DNA of 42,629 nt from Bacteroidales bacterium UBA1181 (GCA_002310215.1 DBYR01000022.1:5767-48395); one strand, 5' to 3'; shown: positions 30,188 through 39,800, numbered from the stretch's first letter. The notes: generated from the letters alone by a model not told the origin. A program made the numbers and translations.

Positions 30188-31177
30188 ATGAAAGGTCGTT
30201 TCTTATTTTCCTTCCTCCTCCTCTTCTCTTGCCTTACGCTTCCCGCCCAGGTGTCCTATCGTTCGGCGGAAACCATCGACTACATTGAGCGTTTTCATCG
30301 TGTCGCGATTCGTGAGATGTATCTCTATAACATACCCGCCAGCATCACATTGGCGCAGGGGATCTTGGAGTCGGGCAGTGGCAGAAGCCCTTTGGCGGTC
30401 AAGGCGAATAACCATTTCGGCATTAAGTGTACGGGCGATTATGCCGGTAAGAAGTATTACCAGGATGATGATAGGAAGCATGACTGTTTCCGGGTCTACG
30501 CTTCGCCAGAGGAGTCTTTCCGCGACCATTCGCTCTTTCTCCTGCGTCCACACTATGCGGATCTATTTAAACTACGTACCACCGACTACAAGGGTTGGGC
30601 GAAAGGGTTGAAGAAAGCGGGCTACGCGACTAACCCCAAATACCCGGCCCTTCTGATGGAGGTCATTGAACAGAACTATCTGGATATATACGACCGTAAC
30701 CCGGAGAAGTTCTTGCCTCGTGATGGATCGTCGGAGACGGACGGAAATTCTTCCAAGGATAAAAAGCGGAACAAGGTGGATGATGGAGGGAAGAGCAAAA
30801 AGGACGATCCTAAGCGAGTTTCTCCGCCCCAAAGGGATAAGTCCCCGTCTTCTCCCGAATACGACGAAATAAACGGCGTGAGATGCTTTGTGGTGAAGCA
30901 TGGCGATACTTTCTATGGCTTGTCTAAGCGGGCTGGTGTCTCGGTGGAGAAACTGAAGGTCTACAACGATTTCCCTGCCGGTTATGTCCTGAAGTCCGGC
31001 GACCGTGTGTTCATTCAACCTAAAAAGACTAAATCGGCTAAGCACTCCCATCATAGGGTGAAGGCGGGTGACTCATGGTTGTCTGTTTCCCAATTATACG
31101 GCATCCAGTTATCCGCTTTGAAGAAAATGAATAAGTCCGTGAAGTTCAAGACGGGAGCGAAACTGAGGTTGAGGTAG
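30188..31177 (+). CDS. Glucosaminidase (GH73-like) with two LysM domains
   Basis: This 329-aa exported peptidoglycan hydrolase has a signal peptide (1-20, ending TLPAQ). A glucosaminidase domain spans about 30-175 with ASITLAQGILESGSGRS, where Glu61 is the likely catalytic acid, and NNHFGIKC. A lysine/serine-rich linker of low complexity (about 178-222) follows. LysM 1 (CFVVKHGDTFYGLSKRAGV, about 230-278) and LysM 2 (HHRVKAGDSWLSVSQLYGI, about 284-329) bind glycan chains. It probably cleaves beta-1,4 bonds after N-acetylglucosamine in the periplasm during wall growth. It follows the T9SS gene on the same strand but behind a strong terminator, so it may have its own promoter. Confidence 0.93.
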   Translation: MKGRFLFSFLLLFSCLTLPAQVSYRSAETIDYIERFHRVAIREMYLYNIPASITLAQGILESGSGRSPLAVKANNHFGIKCTGDYAGKKYYQDDDRKHDCFRVYASPEESFRDHSLFLLRPHYADLFKLRTTDYKGWAKGLKKAGYATNPKYPALLMEVIEQNYLDIYDRNPEKFLPRDGSSETDGNSSKDKKRNKVDDGGKSKKDDPKRVSPPQRDKSPSSPEYDEINGVRCFVVKHGDTFYGLSKRAGVSVEKLKVYNDFPAGYVLKSGDRVFIQPKKTKSAKHSHHRVKAGDSWLSVSQLYGIQLSALKKMNKSVKFKTGAKLRLR

Positions 31178-31277
31178 AAATCCTTCCGTATGTGTTATGG
31201 CCCTTCCGTTTAGGTGCCAACGCTTCCCGTACATTTGAAATGCGAAAGGTAGGGCCTTGCCTGAAAACGAAAAATGA

Positions 31278-31309
31278 GGGTGTATCAAAATTCGAATTTT
31301 GATACACCC
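31278..31309. terminator. Perfect 32-bp palindrome, probable terminator
   Basis: Two 16-base arms, GGGTGTATCAAAATTC and its exact complement, meet with no spacer. On the minus strand the palindrome is followed by a T-rich stretch (TCATTTTTCGTTTT). The minus-strand C10 peptidase frame ends inside it. It could be a loop-poor terminator or the trace of a mobile element or recombination site. Confidence 0.6.
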
Positions 31310-31614
31310 CCAATTTTGTCCCAATCGTAGCTGCTGTATTTTGACTTTTCCGGATAGCCCCACTTGTACATAATCTGTGCCATCGCCACCGCCGCGCAAC
31401 CCGCCAAAGTATGGCTACACTGATCGTCATCATCTAAATCCGACGGGCAGAAATGGTTGTAGGATGGGTGACAACCACCTTTGTCATTTACTCCTTGTCC
31501 CCACATGATATTATAGTTCGGATTTCTACTATCTAAAAGATACGTTCCTGGCTTATATGCGTACATTTGATATGCGCATACAGTCAGAATAATGTTTAAC
31601 AAAACTTTTTTCAT
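31285..31614 (-). pseudogene. Truncated C10 (streptopain-like) cysteine peptidase
   Basis: Only 109 residues remain, compared with roughly 350-400 or more for intact secreted C10 peptidases. They show a signal peptide (1-19), a short pro-like or N-terminal segment, and GCAAVAMAQIMYKWGYP, which matches the C10 active-site region with its catalytic Cys. The frame runs into a perfect palindrome and stops after KFEF; the catalytic His part is absent and not found downstream. The start overlaps the preceding lipoprotein gene as ATGA. It is almost certainly inactive as a protease. C10 identity is from motif recognition. Confidence 0.75.
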
Positions 31615-32057
31615 TTTAATCTTTCTAATTTATTTAATGAGTTGGTTTTAATAATTGATTTTAACGCATCCATGTCGTAATTATGATAAAATATGTATAC
31701 TTCCTCAAATGGATTTGTGTCTATTATATATGTTTTTAAAGAGTCCAAGAATGTATTGTTCCATTCATTTGCCGTTATGGATGTATATGCTACATCATTA
31801 TACCGAGCTGAATTCAATTTATAATAATCCCCCTGAATTTTTACGGTATGGTTGTTTAGCGAGACACAGCAATAACTTGTGTCATTATCTGTGTTAACAA
31901 ACATAGTTGCAATCACCCGGTCTGTGTAATCATTTTTCATTTTGACCACATACCCTTTAGGGTCATGTTCGTCCACGCAACTATCTCCCGGGCAACTACA
32001 CAAAAAGACAGGCATTGCAGCGACTGCCGTGATCAGAAACTTTTTAATTATTTTCAT
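31611..32057 (-). CDS. Small lipoprotein coupled to C10 peptidase fragment
   Basis: This 148-aa protein has a lipoprotein signal (MKIIKKFLITAVAAMPVFLCSC). The mature part has several Cys (CPGDSC, SYCCVS), a beta-rich pattern and no recognised domain. It is translationally coupled to the truncated C10 peptidase by a four-base overlap. In Bacteroides fragilis, C10 peptidase genes are known to sit beside genes for small staphostatin-like inhibitors, so an inhibitor role is plausible, but I see no sequence signature that proves it. Confidence 0.7.
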   Translation of the reverse strand: MKIIKKFLITAVAAMPVFLCSCPGDSCVDEHDPKGYVVKMKNDYTDRVIATMFVNTDNDTSYCCVSLNNHTVKIQGDYYKLNSARYNDVAYTSITANEWNNTFLDSLKTYIIDTNPFEEVYIFYHNYDMDALKSIIKTNSLNKLERLK

Positions 32058-32194
32058 GCTGAATCAATATTTTAAAATTAATTTGTGTAAAAATAAACAA
32101 ACAATGGCGCGGATAATATTTTAATTAAAATTAACAGCACTACAATTGATAAAAATGCATCTTGAGATTTGGGTAATGCAGTCTTCGTATCGAC

Positions 32195-32236
32195 GAAAAA
32201 GCCGTCCTGCTCGAAGGGAGTGGGACGGCTTTTTTG
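32195..32236. terminator. Strong bidirectional terminator
   Basis: AAAAAGCCGTCC and GGACGGCTTTTTT form a 12-bp stem with T runs on both strands. On the minus strand it ends the lipoprotein gene at 32256. The rest of the gap from 32058 to 32194 is AT-rich with nothing recognised. Confidence 0.88.
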
Positions 32237-32255
32237 TTCCTTGTGGAACGTTTTT

Positions 32256-32675
32256 TTAATATTTTATCATTCTGAGAATGTGTCGTCGGGTAACCATTTG
32301 CCCATCTTGGTTCTCGTAATCGTAATCTTCGTATATCACTAATTTTACGTTCGATAATTCTTGTATGCAAAATAGTTTGTCTTTCCCAGAGTATGAGACT
32401 GATAAGTTCGATTTGTCCGCATACCATTTCCCTGCTCCAGTGCTTTCTGTATTGTGGTCTTCTAGTAATGAGAAAGAAGTCTCTGGTTTTAGGGGTTCAA
32501 CCTTTATTGTGTCTCCTTTTAAGAGATGGTAGTATGTTTCATTTGTGGATTTCCATGTCCCAACAAGCATTTCTTCTGTGTCATTTAGGTCATCTCCACA
32601 ACTTGTGAAAATAAAAGTCACTGCTGTTAGACACATGATGATACCTACCATGATTTTTGAACTGTAATGTCTCAT
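32256..32675 (-). CDS. Lipocalin-like lipoprotein
   Basis: This 139-aa protein has a lipoprotein signal ending in TFIFTSC, then GDD, an acidic start resembling the surface-export signal of Bacteroidota lipoproteins. The mature part begins MLVGTWKSTNETYY and continues with short beta strands (GAGKWYADKSNLSVSYSGKD, VKLVIYEDYDYENQDG), the pattern of small lipocalin-like barrels. The ligand is unknown. It is the last gene before a strong terminator and follows two other lipoprotein genes on the same strand. Confidence 0.75.
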   Translation of the reverse strand: MRHYSSKIMVGIIMCLTAVTFIFTSCGDDLNDTEEMLVGTWKSTNETYYHLLKGDTIKVEPLKPETSFSLLEDHNTESTGAGKWYADKSNLSVSYSGKDKLFCIQELSNVKLVIYEDYDYENQDGQMVTRRHILRMIKY

Positions 32676-32720
32676 TTTTATTCTTTTCTTTTGAAGGTGT
32701 TTGATATGTTTTTCCTATAA

Positions 32721-33443
32721 TCATTCTCCCTCGAATTTTACTTTGATTTTAATGTGACTTTTTCCCTTTCTTTCGTAGGTTTCAGGGTTCCCTATGATTT
32801 TTATGAGTCCGCATTTCCCTTCTTGGGTCTTGAATCCGATGACAGTCCCGTCCGACCACCCGAATGCGTCACTGAAATAGGCGTCGGAGGACATGTCTCC
32901 GTTGTTAGTGACGGTTTCTGAAAGTGCGATAACTTCCTTGATTCCTGCGACGGTAGTGAGCGTGTCGAAGTGGGCATAGGTGAATTTGTAGGGCACATCA
33001 TAGAACGTGGTTTTCCGTTTACATTTGTATAGGAAACCGCTCCTCTTCAGATCTTTGGATGAAGGCGCTCCCAAGTAGTATTTAGGGTAGGTCGATGGGG
33101 TGCAACTCTTGTAGTCAAAAGAGGATTGACCGTCAAAAATGTTATTGATGACGAGTGTGTCGTAGTGGGCGAAGGCGAAATCAAACGAATGGTTGTCCGC
33201 ATATACATTTTCGTCATTTTCTTCGTAATCCTTATCGGTCGTGTCTACTTCCATCATGACGACTTCCATCCTTTTGGCATCGAACATGGGGAATGAGTCA
33301 TACTGGTTGGATAACCTGAATTCTCCGACTTTCACCAACTGCGGTTCAATCGGTTCTGTTCCCTCTTTCTTTTCGTCTTTTTTGCAGGAGGTGTATAAAC
33401 ATGCCATTCCTACTATTATTAAACCTATATTTTTAAAACTCAT
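32721..33443 (-). CDS. Lipoprotein downstream of the cytolysin-like gene
   Basis: This 240-aa protein has a lipoprotein signal ending in LYTSC followed by KKDEKKEGTEP, consistent with a surface lipoprotein export signal. The mature part is beta-rich with paired motifs (FDFAFAHYDTLVINN and YKFTYAHFDTLTTVAG), which may be an internal duplication. No family is recognised. It begins 17 bases after the cytolysin-like gene, so the two are very likely co-transcribed. It could be a partner, an inhibitor or a self-protection protein for that pore former; this is inference. Confidence 0.75.
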   Translation of the reverse strand: MSFKNIGLIIVGMACLYTSCKKDEKKEGTEPIEPQLVKVGEFRLSNQYDSFPMFDAKRMEVVMMEVDTTDKDYEENDENVYADNHSFDFAFAHYDTLVINNIFDGQSSFDYKSCTPSTYPKYYLGAPSSKDLKRSGFLYKCKRKTTFYDVPYKFTYAHFDTLTTVAGIKEVIALSETVTNNGDMSSDAYFSDAFGWSDGTVIGFKTQEGKCGLIKIIGNPETYERKGKSHIKIKVKFEGE

Positions 33444-33460
33444 GATTTAATTTTTTGAAA

Positions 33461-35149
33461 TCATTCTTGATTAAATTTAACTTGAAATCTGAATCTCACA
33501 CGACTATCGGTTGCTGTATAATGGGGGTCATGCTTTGTCCTTGTTTTTCCTATTATTCCTAAGGTTTTGTATGTGTCATGACCTTCGGTAAAGTCTCTTG
33601 TCAACTTGATTTCATCTAATGTCACAATTCCGTCGTTCTCAATCACTTTGGACATTGGAATCGCTTTCGTGTAGGTGTCGAATTCATCATATTCATGTCT
33701 GTTCCCGCAGCCACATGGCGCTTGCCAACGTATCAGTTTGGCTTGAATAAGCAAAGTGGCATCCTCCCCCTTCTCTAATTCAATGGATTGAATGTCGCTG
33801 CTTGGTGGTACATCTATTGAATATCCTTGTTTTACGATAAATGTGTCGCTTGCGCTAACGCTTTTGTTGAAAAGATAGAAGGGGCTTGAAACGTAGGTGT
33901 TGCCTTTATAAATCGTTAGGGTGATGGTTCCCCGGATGTCGTTGTTCCCTTTGATGCCATACATGTCAAGCGGAACAATGGAGGCGTTGGTCGACCAACA
34001 CTTGCGTGATATGTATTCGGTGCCGTTTACTACGTTGAACACAGAGTTGTCTGATAGTCTCGTGAGGGTGAAGGCAACGGGTTTGCCCGGTGAGTTCTTC
34101 GAGAAATTTCCTCCTGAGGTAATAAAGGAAAGGATGCCTTCGTAGCCTCGTATGGCGGTTACGGCACTATCTGCCGCCCCTCCTATTACGGAACCGGATA
34201 TTTTGCACTCTTCCATTTTGTTCCTATGCTCGACACTTGTTTTTATTACCACCGAGTCGCCACCGAATTTAAAAGAGGAGTTCAAGAGATTGGCGACGGA
34301 GTCGGATTTCATGTTGCTCTCCACACATACGTAGGCCACACGTCCGTATTTTACGCTGGAGACATATACGGGTACGGTGTTCTTTCCGCCGATGGCGTTG
34401 CGCAGATCGTCTGCGGTGACGTCTTTCGAGAAAAATCCAGCAGGGGTGGAAGGTGCGTCCACATCGATGGTATAGTAGACTTGTTGGAATTTCAGCATGA
34501 ATTTGGATGTTTTGCTGGTCTTGGAGAAGTCGAATTTTTCGTCCAGTTTCAGTTTCTTGTAGGATACGCTGGCTCCTACCGCCAATTTGAGTTCTTCTTC
34601 TGATTTAATTTCTTTCACTTCAAAGGACATGGCGGCTGCTGTGGCACCTGATATCTCTCCTTCATAGAGCATCTCTTTCTCGGCTTGTCTGACTTGGGAT
34701 AGGGTTGGGTTTTCGATGGTACGGAATGGAGATGTTGATGTCCCCTTAAAATCTGTTGAGATGGTAAGAGGGGCTCTGTCGAGCACTATTTGTCTGTATG
34801 AGCCGTCAATGACCGAGTTCCCATCGATGATACTTCCTGGATATATGACGTTGGAAGTCGGGTCCATAAGCATTACTTCGCTGAACTCACTGCTCATTTT
34901 GTGTTTGGTGCATTCGCAATAGGTGTGGGTTTCTTCGTCTACTTCGGCAAGCACGTCGCCGATGGTTTCTTCTCCGTTTGTGGAGCCTATTTGTATGGGG
35001 TCTTTCAGGCTCATAATAAATTCGTTGAGACTTGTGGATGAAGCTTCGTCTGTTTCGTTTTTGTCTTTGCAGGAAACATGTAACATTAATAGTGACATTG
35101 TGGCTACTGCAATCAAGATAGTTGGTTTTTCTATATGCCTTTTGTTCAT
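33461..35149 (-). CDS. Cholesterol-dependent-cytolysin-like surface lipoprotein
   Basis: This 562-aa protein has a lipoprotein signal with Cys27 (LMLHVSC), then an Asp/Glu-rich tether. Residues about 35-385 align with domains 1-3 of the thiol-activated cytolysins. Compared with pneumolysin they share YPG (103-105), LDRAP (123-127), the run KFQQVYYTIDVD (220-231), PVYVSSVKYGR (260-270), VIGG (321-324, the Gly pair before the pore-forming sheet) and GKPVAFT (355-361). From about 385 the sequence departs. No ECTGLAWEWWR-like undecapeptide exists; instead there is CGCGNRHEYDEFD. It therefore belongs with the CDC-like proteins reported in Bacteroidota rather than classical cholesterol-binding toxins. 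Lipidation suggests display on the cell surface. Pore formation and target are inferred. Confidence 0.87.
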   Translation of the reverse strand: MNKRHIEKPTILIAVATMSLLMLHVSCKDKNETDEASSTSLNEFIMSLKDPIQIGSTNGEETIGDVLAEVDEETHTYCECTKHKMSSEFSEVMLMDPTSNVIYPGSIIDGNSVIDGSYRQIVLDRAPLTISTDFKGTSTSPFRTIENPTLSQVRQAEKEMLYEGEISGATAAAMSFEVKEIKSEEELKLAVGASVSYKKLKLDEKFDFSKTSKTSKFMLKFQQVYYTIDVDAPSTPAGFFSKDVTADDLRNAIGGKNTVPVYVSSVKYGRVAYVCVESNMKSDSVANLLNSSFKFGGDSVVIKTSVEHRNKMEECKISGSVIGGAADSAVTAIRGYEGILSFITSGGNFSKNSPGKPVAFTLTRLSDNSVFNVVNGTEYISRKCWSTNASIVPLDMYGIKGNNDIRGTITLTIYKGNTYVSSPFYLFNKSVSASDTFIVKQGYSIDVPPSSDIQSIELEKGEDATLLIQAKLIRWQAPCGCGNRHEYDEFDTYTKAIPMSKVIENDGIVTLDEIKLTRDFTEGHDTYKTLGIIGKTRTKHDPHYTATDSRVRFRFQVKFNQE

Positions 35150-35225
35150 AAAACCGTAATGTATTAAAAAGTGTACTAAAAATGTAGTACAAAAACTGTG
35201 CCAAACCGCATAAAAAAGTGTAAAA

Positions 35226-35258
35226 AATATCCCTCGCCTTTGCGGGGCGAGGGATATT
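35226..35258 (-). terminator. Rho-independent terminator of the LRR lipoprotein gene
   Basis: A 13-bp stem, AATATCCCTCGCC with GGCGAGGGATATT, has a seven-base loop and a T run on the minus strand (ATATTTTTT). It lies 22 bases after the stop codon at 35280 and separates this gene from the cytolysin-like gene. Confidence 0.88.
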
Positions 35259-35279
35259 GCCTGATTATCAGCGATAAAA

Positions 35280-36470
35280 TTAATTCACTTCCAAATTGAA
35301 AGAAATCGTATACTCGTCGTTTACGCTACCCTTGATGACGGTGTTACCTTTAGCGATAGTCTTAACGGTCATCTTAGCGGTGTTAGCCTTTTCTGCATCC
35401 TCATACTCTGCGGAGATGGTAGCCACGCTCTCGTCTGAGCTGGTCCATACGATTTGTCTCAAAACACTTGGGTCGTAGAAGGACAATTCGTTTCCTTCAC
35501 TGTCATAAAGTCGGAAGGAGAATTTGCCTTTAGATGCTTTGTATGACGTTGATTCTCCGTTCTGTAATGTTTTGTTTGCCAAGTCGTTGGAGCGGAAAGT
35601 GGCACCGTCGAAGAAATTCATCACTACTTCAACTTCCTCATTGTCTGAATCAGTTCCGTTCTCTTTCCATACAGAGTTGAATTGTTCGATTGTAATCTCC
35701 AATTTCAAGTTGCCGTTATTTTGATTTCCACAGAAAAGATCTGCGAGGTTGTTGTTCCCTCTGATATCTAGTGTGTCGATGTTGTTTTGACCACAAAGAA
35801 GGGTGGTCAAAGCTGAATTTTGGGAGATGTCCAATTTGGTGAGTTGGTTGTTTTGGCAACGCAGCGTCTGGAGTTTTGTCAATTTAGACAAATCGAGAGC
35901 GGCGATTTGGTTGCTTTCGCAACTCAGTTCCTCCAAGTTGAAGAAGTAGTAGAGCTCCTCGAAAGAGGTGATGCCCTTGTCGGAGATATCCAATGATTTC
36001 ACCAATTCAGCCTCTTTGCGGGAGATGCCGTCATCACCGTCCGTGTTGATGCTAGTGTTGCTCTTCAAGGCGTTCAACAATTTAGCGTCCTTGAATTCGA
36101 TGTTCTTGAGGACAGTCACCTTACAAGAATCCTTGTGGTTGCCACCTCTTGAAGTCGCGATGATGTAGGTTGTTCCTGCATTCTCTGCCGCATATACCTT
36201 ACCGGAAGAGATGACGGAAGCGATGTTGTCGTCTTGGCTAGACCAATCCACGTCTTGCGTGTCAGCGTTAGCAGGCAAGATGGTGGCGGTGAGCATGAAG
36301 TTGTCGCCAGCGAAGATAGTTGTGTCGTGGATGTCCAATGTGATGCTCTCCACTTTCACGGCTGGTTTGATAGGCGCTTCAGCCTTTTCGTCTTTCTTAC
36401 AAGATCCCATGAGGGCTGGTAATGCCAAAGAGGCTACTACCATCGATTTGAATAAAATACTTCTTTCCAT
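35280..36470 (-). CDS. LRR and Ig-like (BIG2) lipoprotein
   Basis: This 396-aa protein has a lipoprotein signal ending LMGSC, then KKDEKAE, an acidic export-signal-like start. A bacterial Ig-like BIG2 domain follows (about 38-120: VESITLDIHDTTIFAGDNFML, WSSQDDNIASV, AGTTYIIATS). Leucine-rich repeats lie at about 155-255 (LEELSCESNQIAALDLSKL, LQTLRCQNNQLTKLDIS, LTTLLCGQNNIDTLDI) in the internalin-like CxxNxLxxLD form. The C-terminal beta domain resembles a second Ig-like module (WTSSDESVATIS). It is likely a surface binding protein. It has its own terminator and is divergent from the T9SS array. Confidence 0.9.
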   Translation of the reverse strand: MERSILFKSMVVASLALPALMGSCKKDEKAEAPIKPAVKVESITLDIHDTTIFAGDNFMLTATILPANADTQDVDWSSQDDNIASVISSGKVYAAENAGTTYIIATSRGGNHKDSCKVTVLKNIEFKDAKLLNALKSNTSINTDGDDGISRKEAELVKSLDISDKGITSFEELYYFFNLEELSCESNQIAALDLSKLTKLQTLRCQNNQLTKLDISQNSALTTLLCGQNNIDTLDIRGNNNLADLFCGNQNNGNLKLEITIEQFNSVWKENGTDSDNEEVEVVMNFFDGATFRSNDLANKTLQNGESTSYKASKGKFSFRLYDSEGNELSFYDPSVLRQIVWTSSDESVATISAEYEDAEKANTAKMTVKTIAKGNTVIKGSVNDEYTISFNLEVN

Positions 36471-36482
36471 TTTATGTTATTA

Positions 36483-36816
36483 AATTAATTAATGATTCTA
36501 TAACTGTTGTATGTCCCAATCAATCATATACTTTTTGGTGGGGAATATCCGCCAGCGACACAAAATTTGTCTCAACCGTACAAAATTACTTGTGCATTAC
36601 GCGAAGATAATATCTTTTTGAGGAAATGTATTGCCCGTTATCGTTAATGTTTGCAAAAAAATATGCTGAAAAAACGTATCCTGCCTTGTTCTTTCGAATA
36701 TTTTTTTGTACCTTGTGGTGTTCTGTCATTCTAAGGAGACATGCCGCCACGCATTGTGAATGGCAATGGGTTTATTTATTGTAATATGATGTAATATTGA
36801 TGTAATTCGCTCGCTT
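36483..36816. promoter_or_regulatory. Divergent intergenic region with leader of tandem gene 1
   Basis: This gap of about 334 bases has no gene. On the plus strand, TTG at 36686-36688 and TACCTTGT at 36709-36716 are 20 bases apart, fitting a Bacteroidota -33/-7 promoter. They are followed by the conserved leader GTTCTGTCATTCTAAGGAGAC, in which TGCC and GGCA bracket a small hairpin at 36742-36765. On the minus strand, TAATTTTG (plus CAAAATTA, 36581-36588) is a possible -7 element for the LRR lipoprotein gene. The leader also holds an 18-codon frame at 36741-36794 (MPPRIV...). Confidence 0.55.
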
Positions 36817-39800
36817 ATGGAACAATTGAAACAATTAGGCGGTCGCCTTCTCGGGAAGAAGAGCGTCGTGGTTAGTCTTTTAGGTTTATTGGGGCTCTGT
36901 TGTCCCTCTTCGCTTTGGGCGGAGAAGTTGGACACCACCTTCGTGTTGGACATGGTGATAGATAGTACACCGTGCTATTTTACCCAATACAATGACAAAG
37001 GACAAATTATCCAATACGACATATACCATAGTAGTTCTTTCTACTCATCTCTCAGTATAAGAGGCTATGCTCTCATCGACGATGACGACTTCTCTCACAT
37101 CAACATAGGTTACATCACCGACATGACAGGGGAAAGGGTGGACACAATTTACTACATTCGCGATAAAGTGACGAAACAATGGAGAGAAAAAAAAGATTTC
37201 CCCAATTGTATGGGTTATAGTCCCGATGAAATAGAACTTCGTTTCTATAATAACGGGATGTTGGAATCCATCAATGCCTCCAACTCCTTTATATCCTTTA
37301 TGTCAGGTCACGTTGAATTTTCGGAATCTGGTGAATTAAAGGAATATAGTAATGATTATCAACTCCATGACACATGGGTTATAAATGACGGTTATAGTAT
37401 GAACTGCGATTCGTTCGGAAATATAAACCTTGAAATTAGGTCAAATAGTGGCTCACATAGGGGAGGCGTTGCGGAATCGAGTTCATCTTATGACAAAACA
37501 ATCTATAAGAACCAATACGACAACAAATATAATTTGATTGAGGTAGAGGAATTCACAGAATACAGGAGTAGTCGGTCTAGCCTCGACTCTTATTCCTATG
37601 ATTACGATGTGGAAGGTACATCTCGTCGCAAGATGGAACATAGCTACGACAGCCAAAATAGAAGAATAAAAACCATAACATATGATTACATAGGTTCAAA
37701 TTATGTCCTGAGAGATAGTACCATATACTCGTACGGGCACGCATTACACGAAGGAGAGGCTTGCCTCTTGTCCCTAATGGTCAGTGGTAATACGATAGAT
37801 AGTTTCTCTCCCGATAAATACCATTACGATCTTTCGGATAGAGTGTATCGAGAAATAACTTATAGAACGCCTTTCGGTTCGTCTGCGGAAACATTCTACG
37901 ATTGGAAGACGGGACAAGTGACAATTCATGTCCAAGGAAACGGATCTTCCCAAGACTCGTCCAACACGAGCATTTATACAATCAAGTTCGCTACGCCTGA
38001 ATCGTATATTACTTCCATGACAAACGACGGGGAACCTGTCGAGGGTTTTTCGCAGGACAAATATGAGTATGATTTCATGGACTTACCAGTCTCCTGGAGT
38101 TGGAATCTTGATTACGAATTCTCGCTAGGTTCTACCGTGAAAAAAAGCTATGATTATTTGACCAACACATTGTCGATTCGTGTATATGGCGCCGATTTCG
38201 AACAAGATTCAAGCAATGTGCACACTTATTCCATCCGCTGCAAAGCTCCTAAAGCTTATCTGACTTCATTGAGTTTTAATGGGAGCCCGGTGGACAATTT
38301 CTCACCTACCACATTCAAATACACATTAGGCGGTCTCTATTCGCCACAGGGAAGGACCATTTCTTACACAGCATTTCCGGGATCTATTGTGACGAGTACA
38401 GCCTATGAGACTTCTTTGCATATCACGGTCGAAAACGAAATAATCCATCAAGAAAATGAATATATCATCGATTTCCCATTAATAGAAGATGTATGTTTGA
38501 CTTCATTGAGTATCAATGGGAATCCCGTGGATGGCTTCTCGTGGGACAAATACGAGTACGATTTCTCGGATTCCTTAGAATATCACGAAGGGGAAGTCTC
38601 TTACACATCACTTCAGCCTGGCGTGATAGTTAATGGTATTTATAATGGTATTTCTGTTGGAAATTTTAGGAGGTTGATGACTATCGAGGAAGAATACTAT
38701 GATTATGATACGGACATTTTGAGAATCCATGTCACTTTAGGTTCTGTTTCCCTGGATGGAAGTGTATGGGCAACGAACGATAGTAAGACGACGTATGTTA
38801 TCAAGTTTAAAAAATCTAAACCAGAGTCCTTCTTGACCTCATTGAAACTTGACGAAATACCGATTGACACCTTTTCTAAAGACAACTACATATACGACCT
38901 CTCTGATTACTCATTTTCTGCTGTCCAAAATGGTGGGGTGTGTCACAAAGAAGTCTCGAATTGTAGGGATGACGGTTATTACATAGTTTTGTCAAAACCG
39001 AAATTTTTTAACGATGACACTTATGGTTTTTATAATAGCACGTTGAGATGGAGCAATTCAAAATATTCGACATTCGATGTCTCTTATGAGGAAAAGACGG
39101 GTGTTATTTCTATTACTGTCAAAGGGAAAGACTACAAAGAAGATTCCAGCAACATTCATGTTTATAAAATTCTAACGAAGAAGATTGACAGCTTATCTAT
39201 ATATTCATTTGAGGTTGTCTATTATTCTGGAGAAGAATGGAGCAACAATGTGAATGTTATCGCCAACGAGCACGAATACAAGGCATTTTCGCCTTATCCT
39301 ACTGATTTCACATACGGCAGGTTTAGTTATAGTACAATCTCAAACGTTGACGTTACTATGGACAACCAGTATTCTGAAGAAGCCCACACGATATACTACA
39401 TATTCTCTCATCGAACAATCCAATCGTTGGTAGACACATATTCTGTGGTTCTCCAACCATGTGTGACCTCAATACTTGTGGGTGAAAATCTCACATACGA
39501 GGCTATTGATAAACTTGAGCACTATATTAACAGGGAATATAAGGTAGAGGAATTCAAATATGAACTGCCGGCGGGAGTTGTCGCCACAGAGTCCTATGAT
39601 GACTCCACGAACATTCTTACGCTTACAGCCCGATTCGGAACTGGGGATACTACTTCGAAGACGGAATATCACATCCACTTCCGCCCGGTAGACGGTGTCG
39701 ACGACTTCCTGGGCGACCAGGTGAAACTCTACGTCACGGACAAGACCATCTGCGTCGATGGCGCGACGGAGCCAATCAGCGTCTATGATCTTCTCGGTAC

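Noticed and set aside
31178..31277. Possible GGCCCT/AGGGCC hairpin after the glucosaminidase gene
   Set aside because: The arms are only six bases with a very large loop and no T run, so it is not a convincing terminator.
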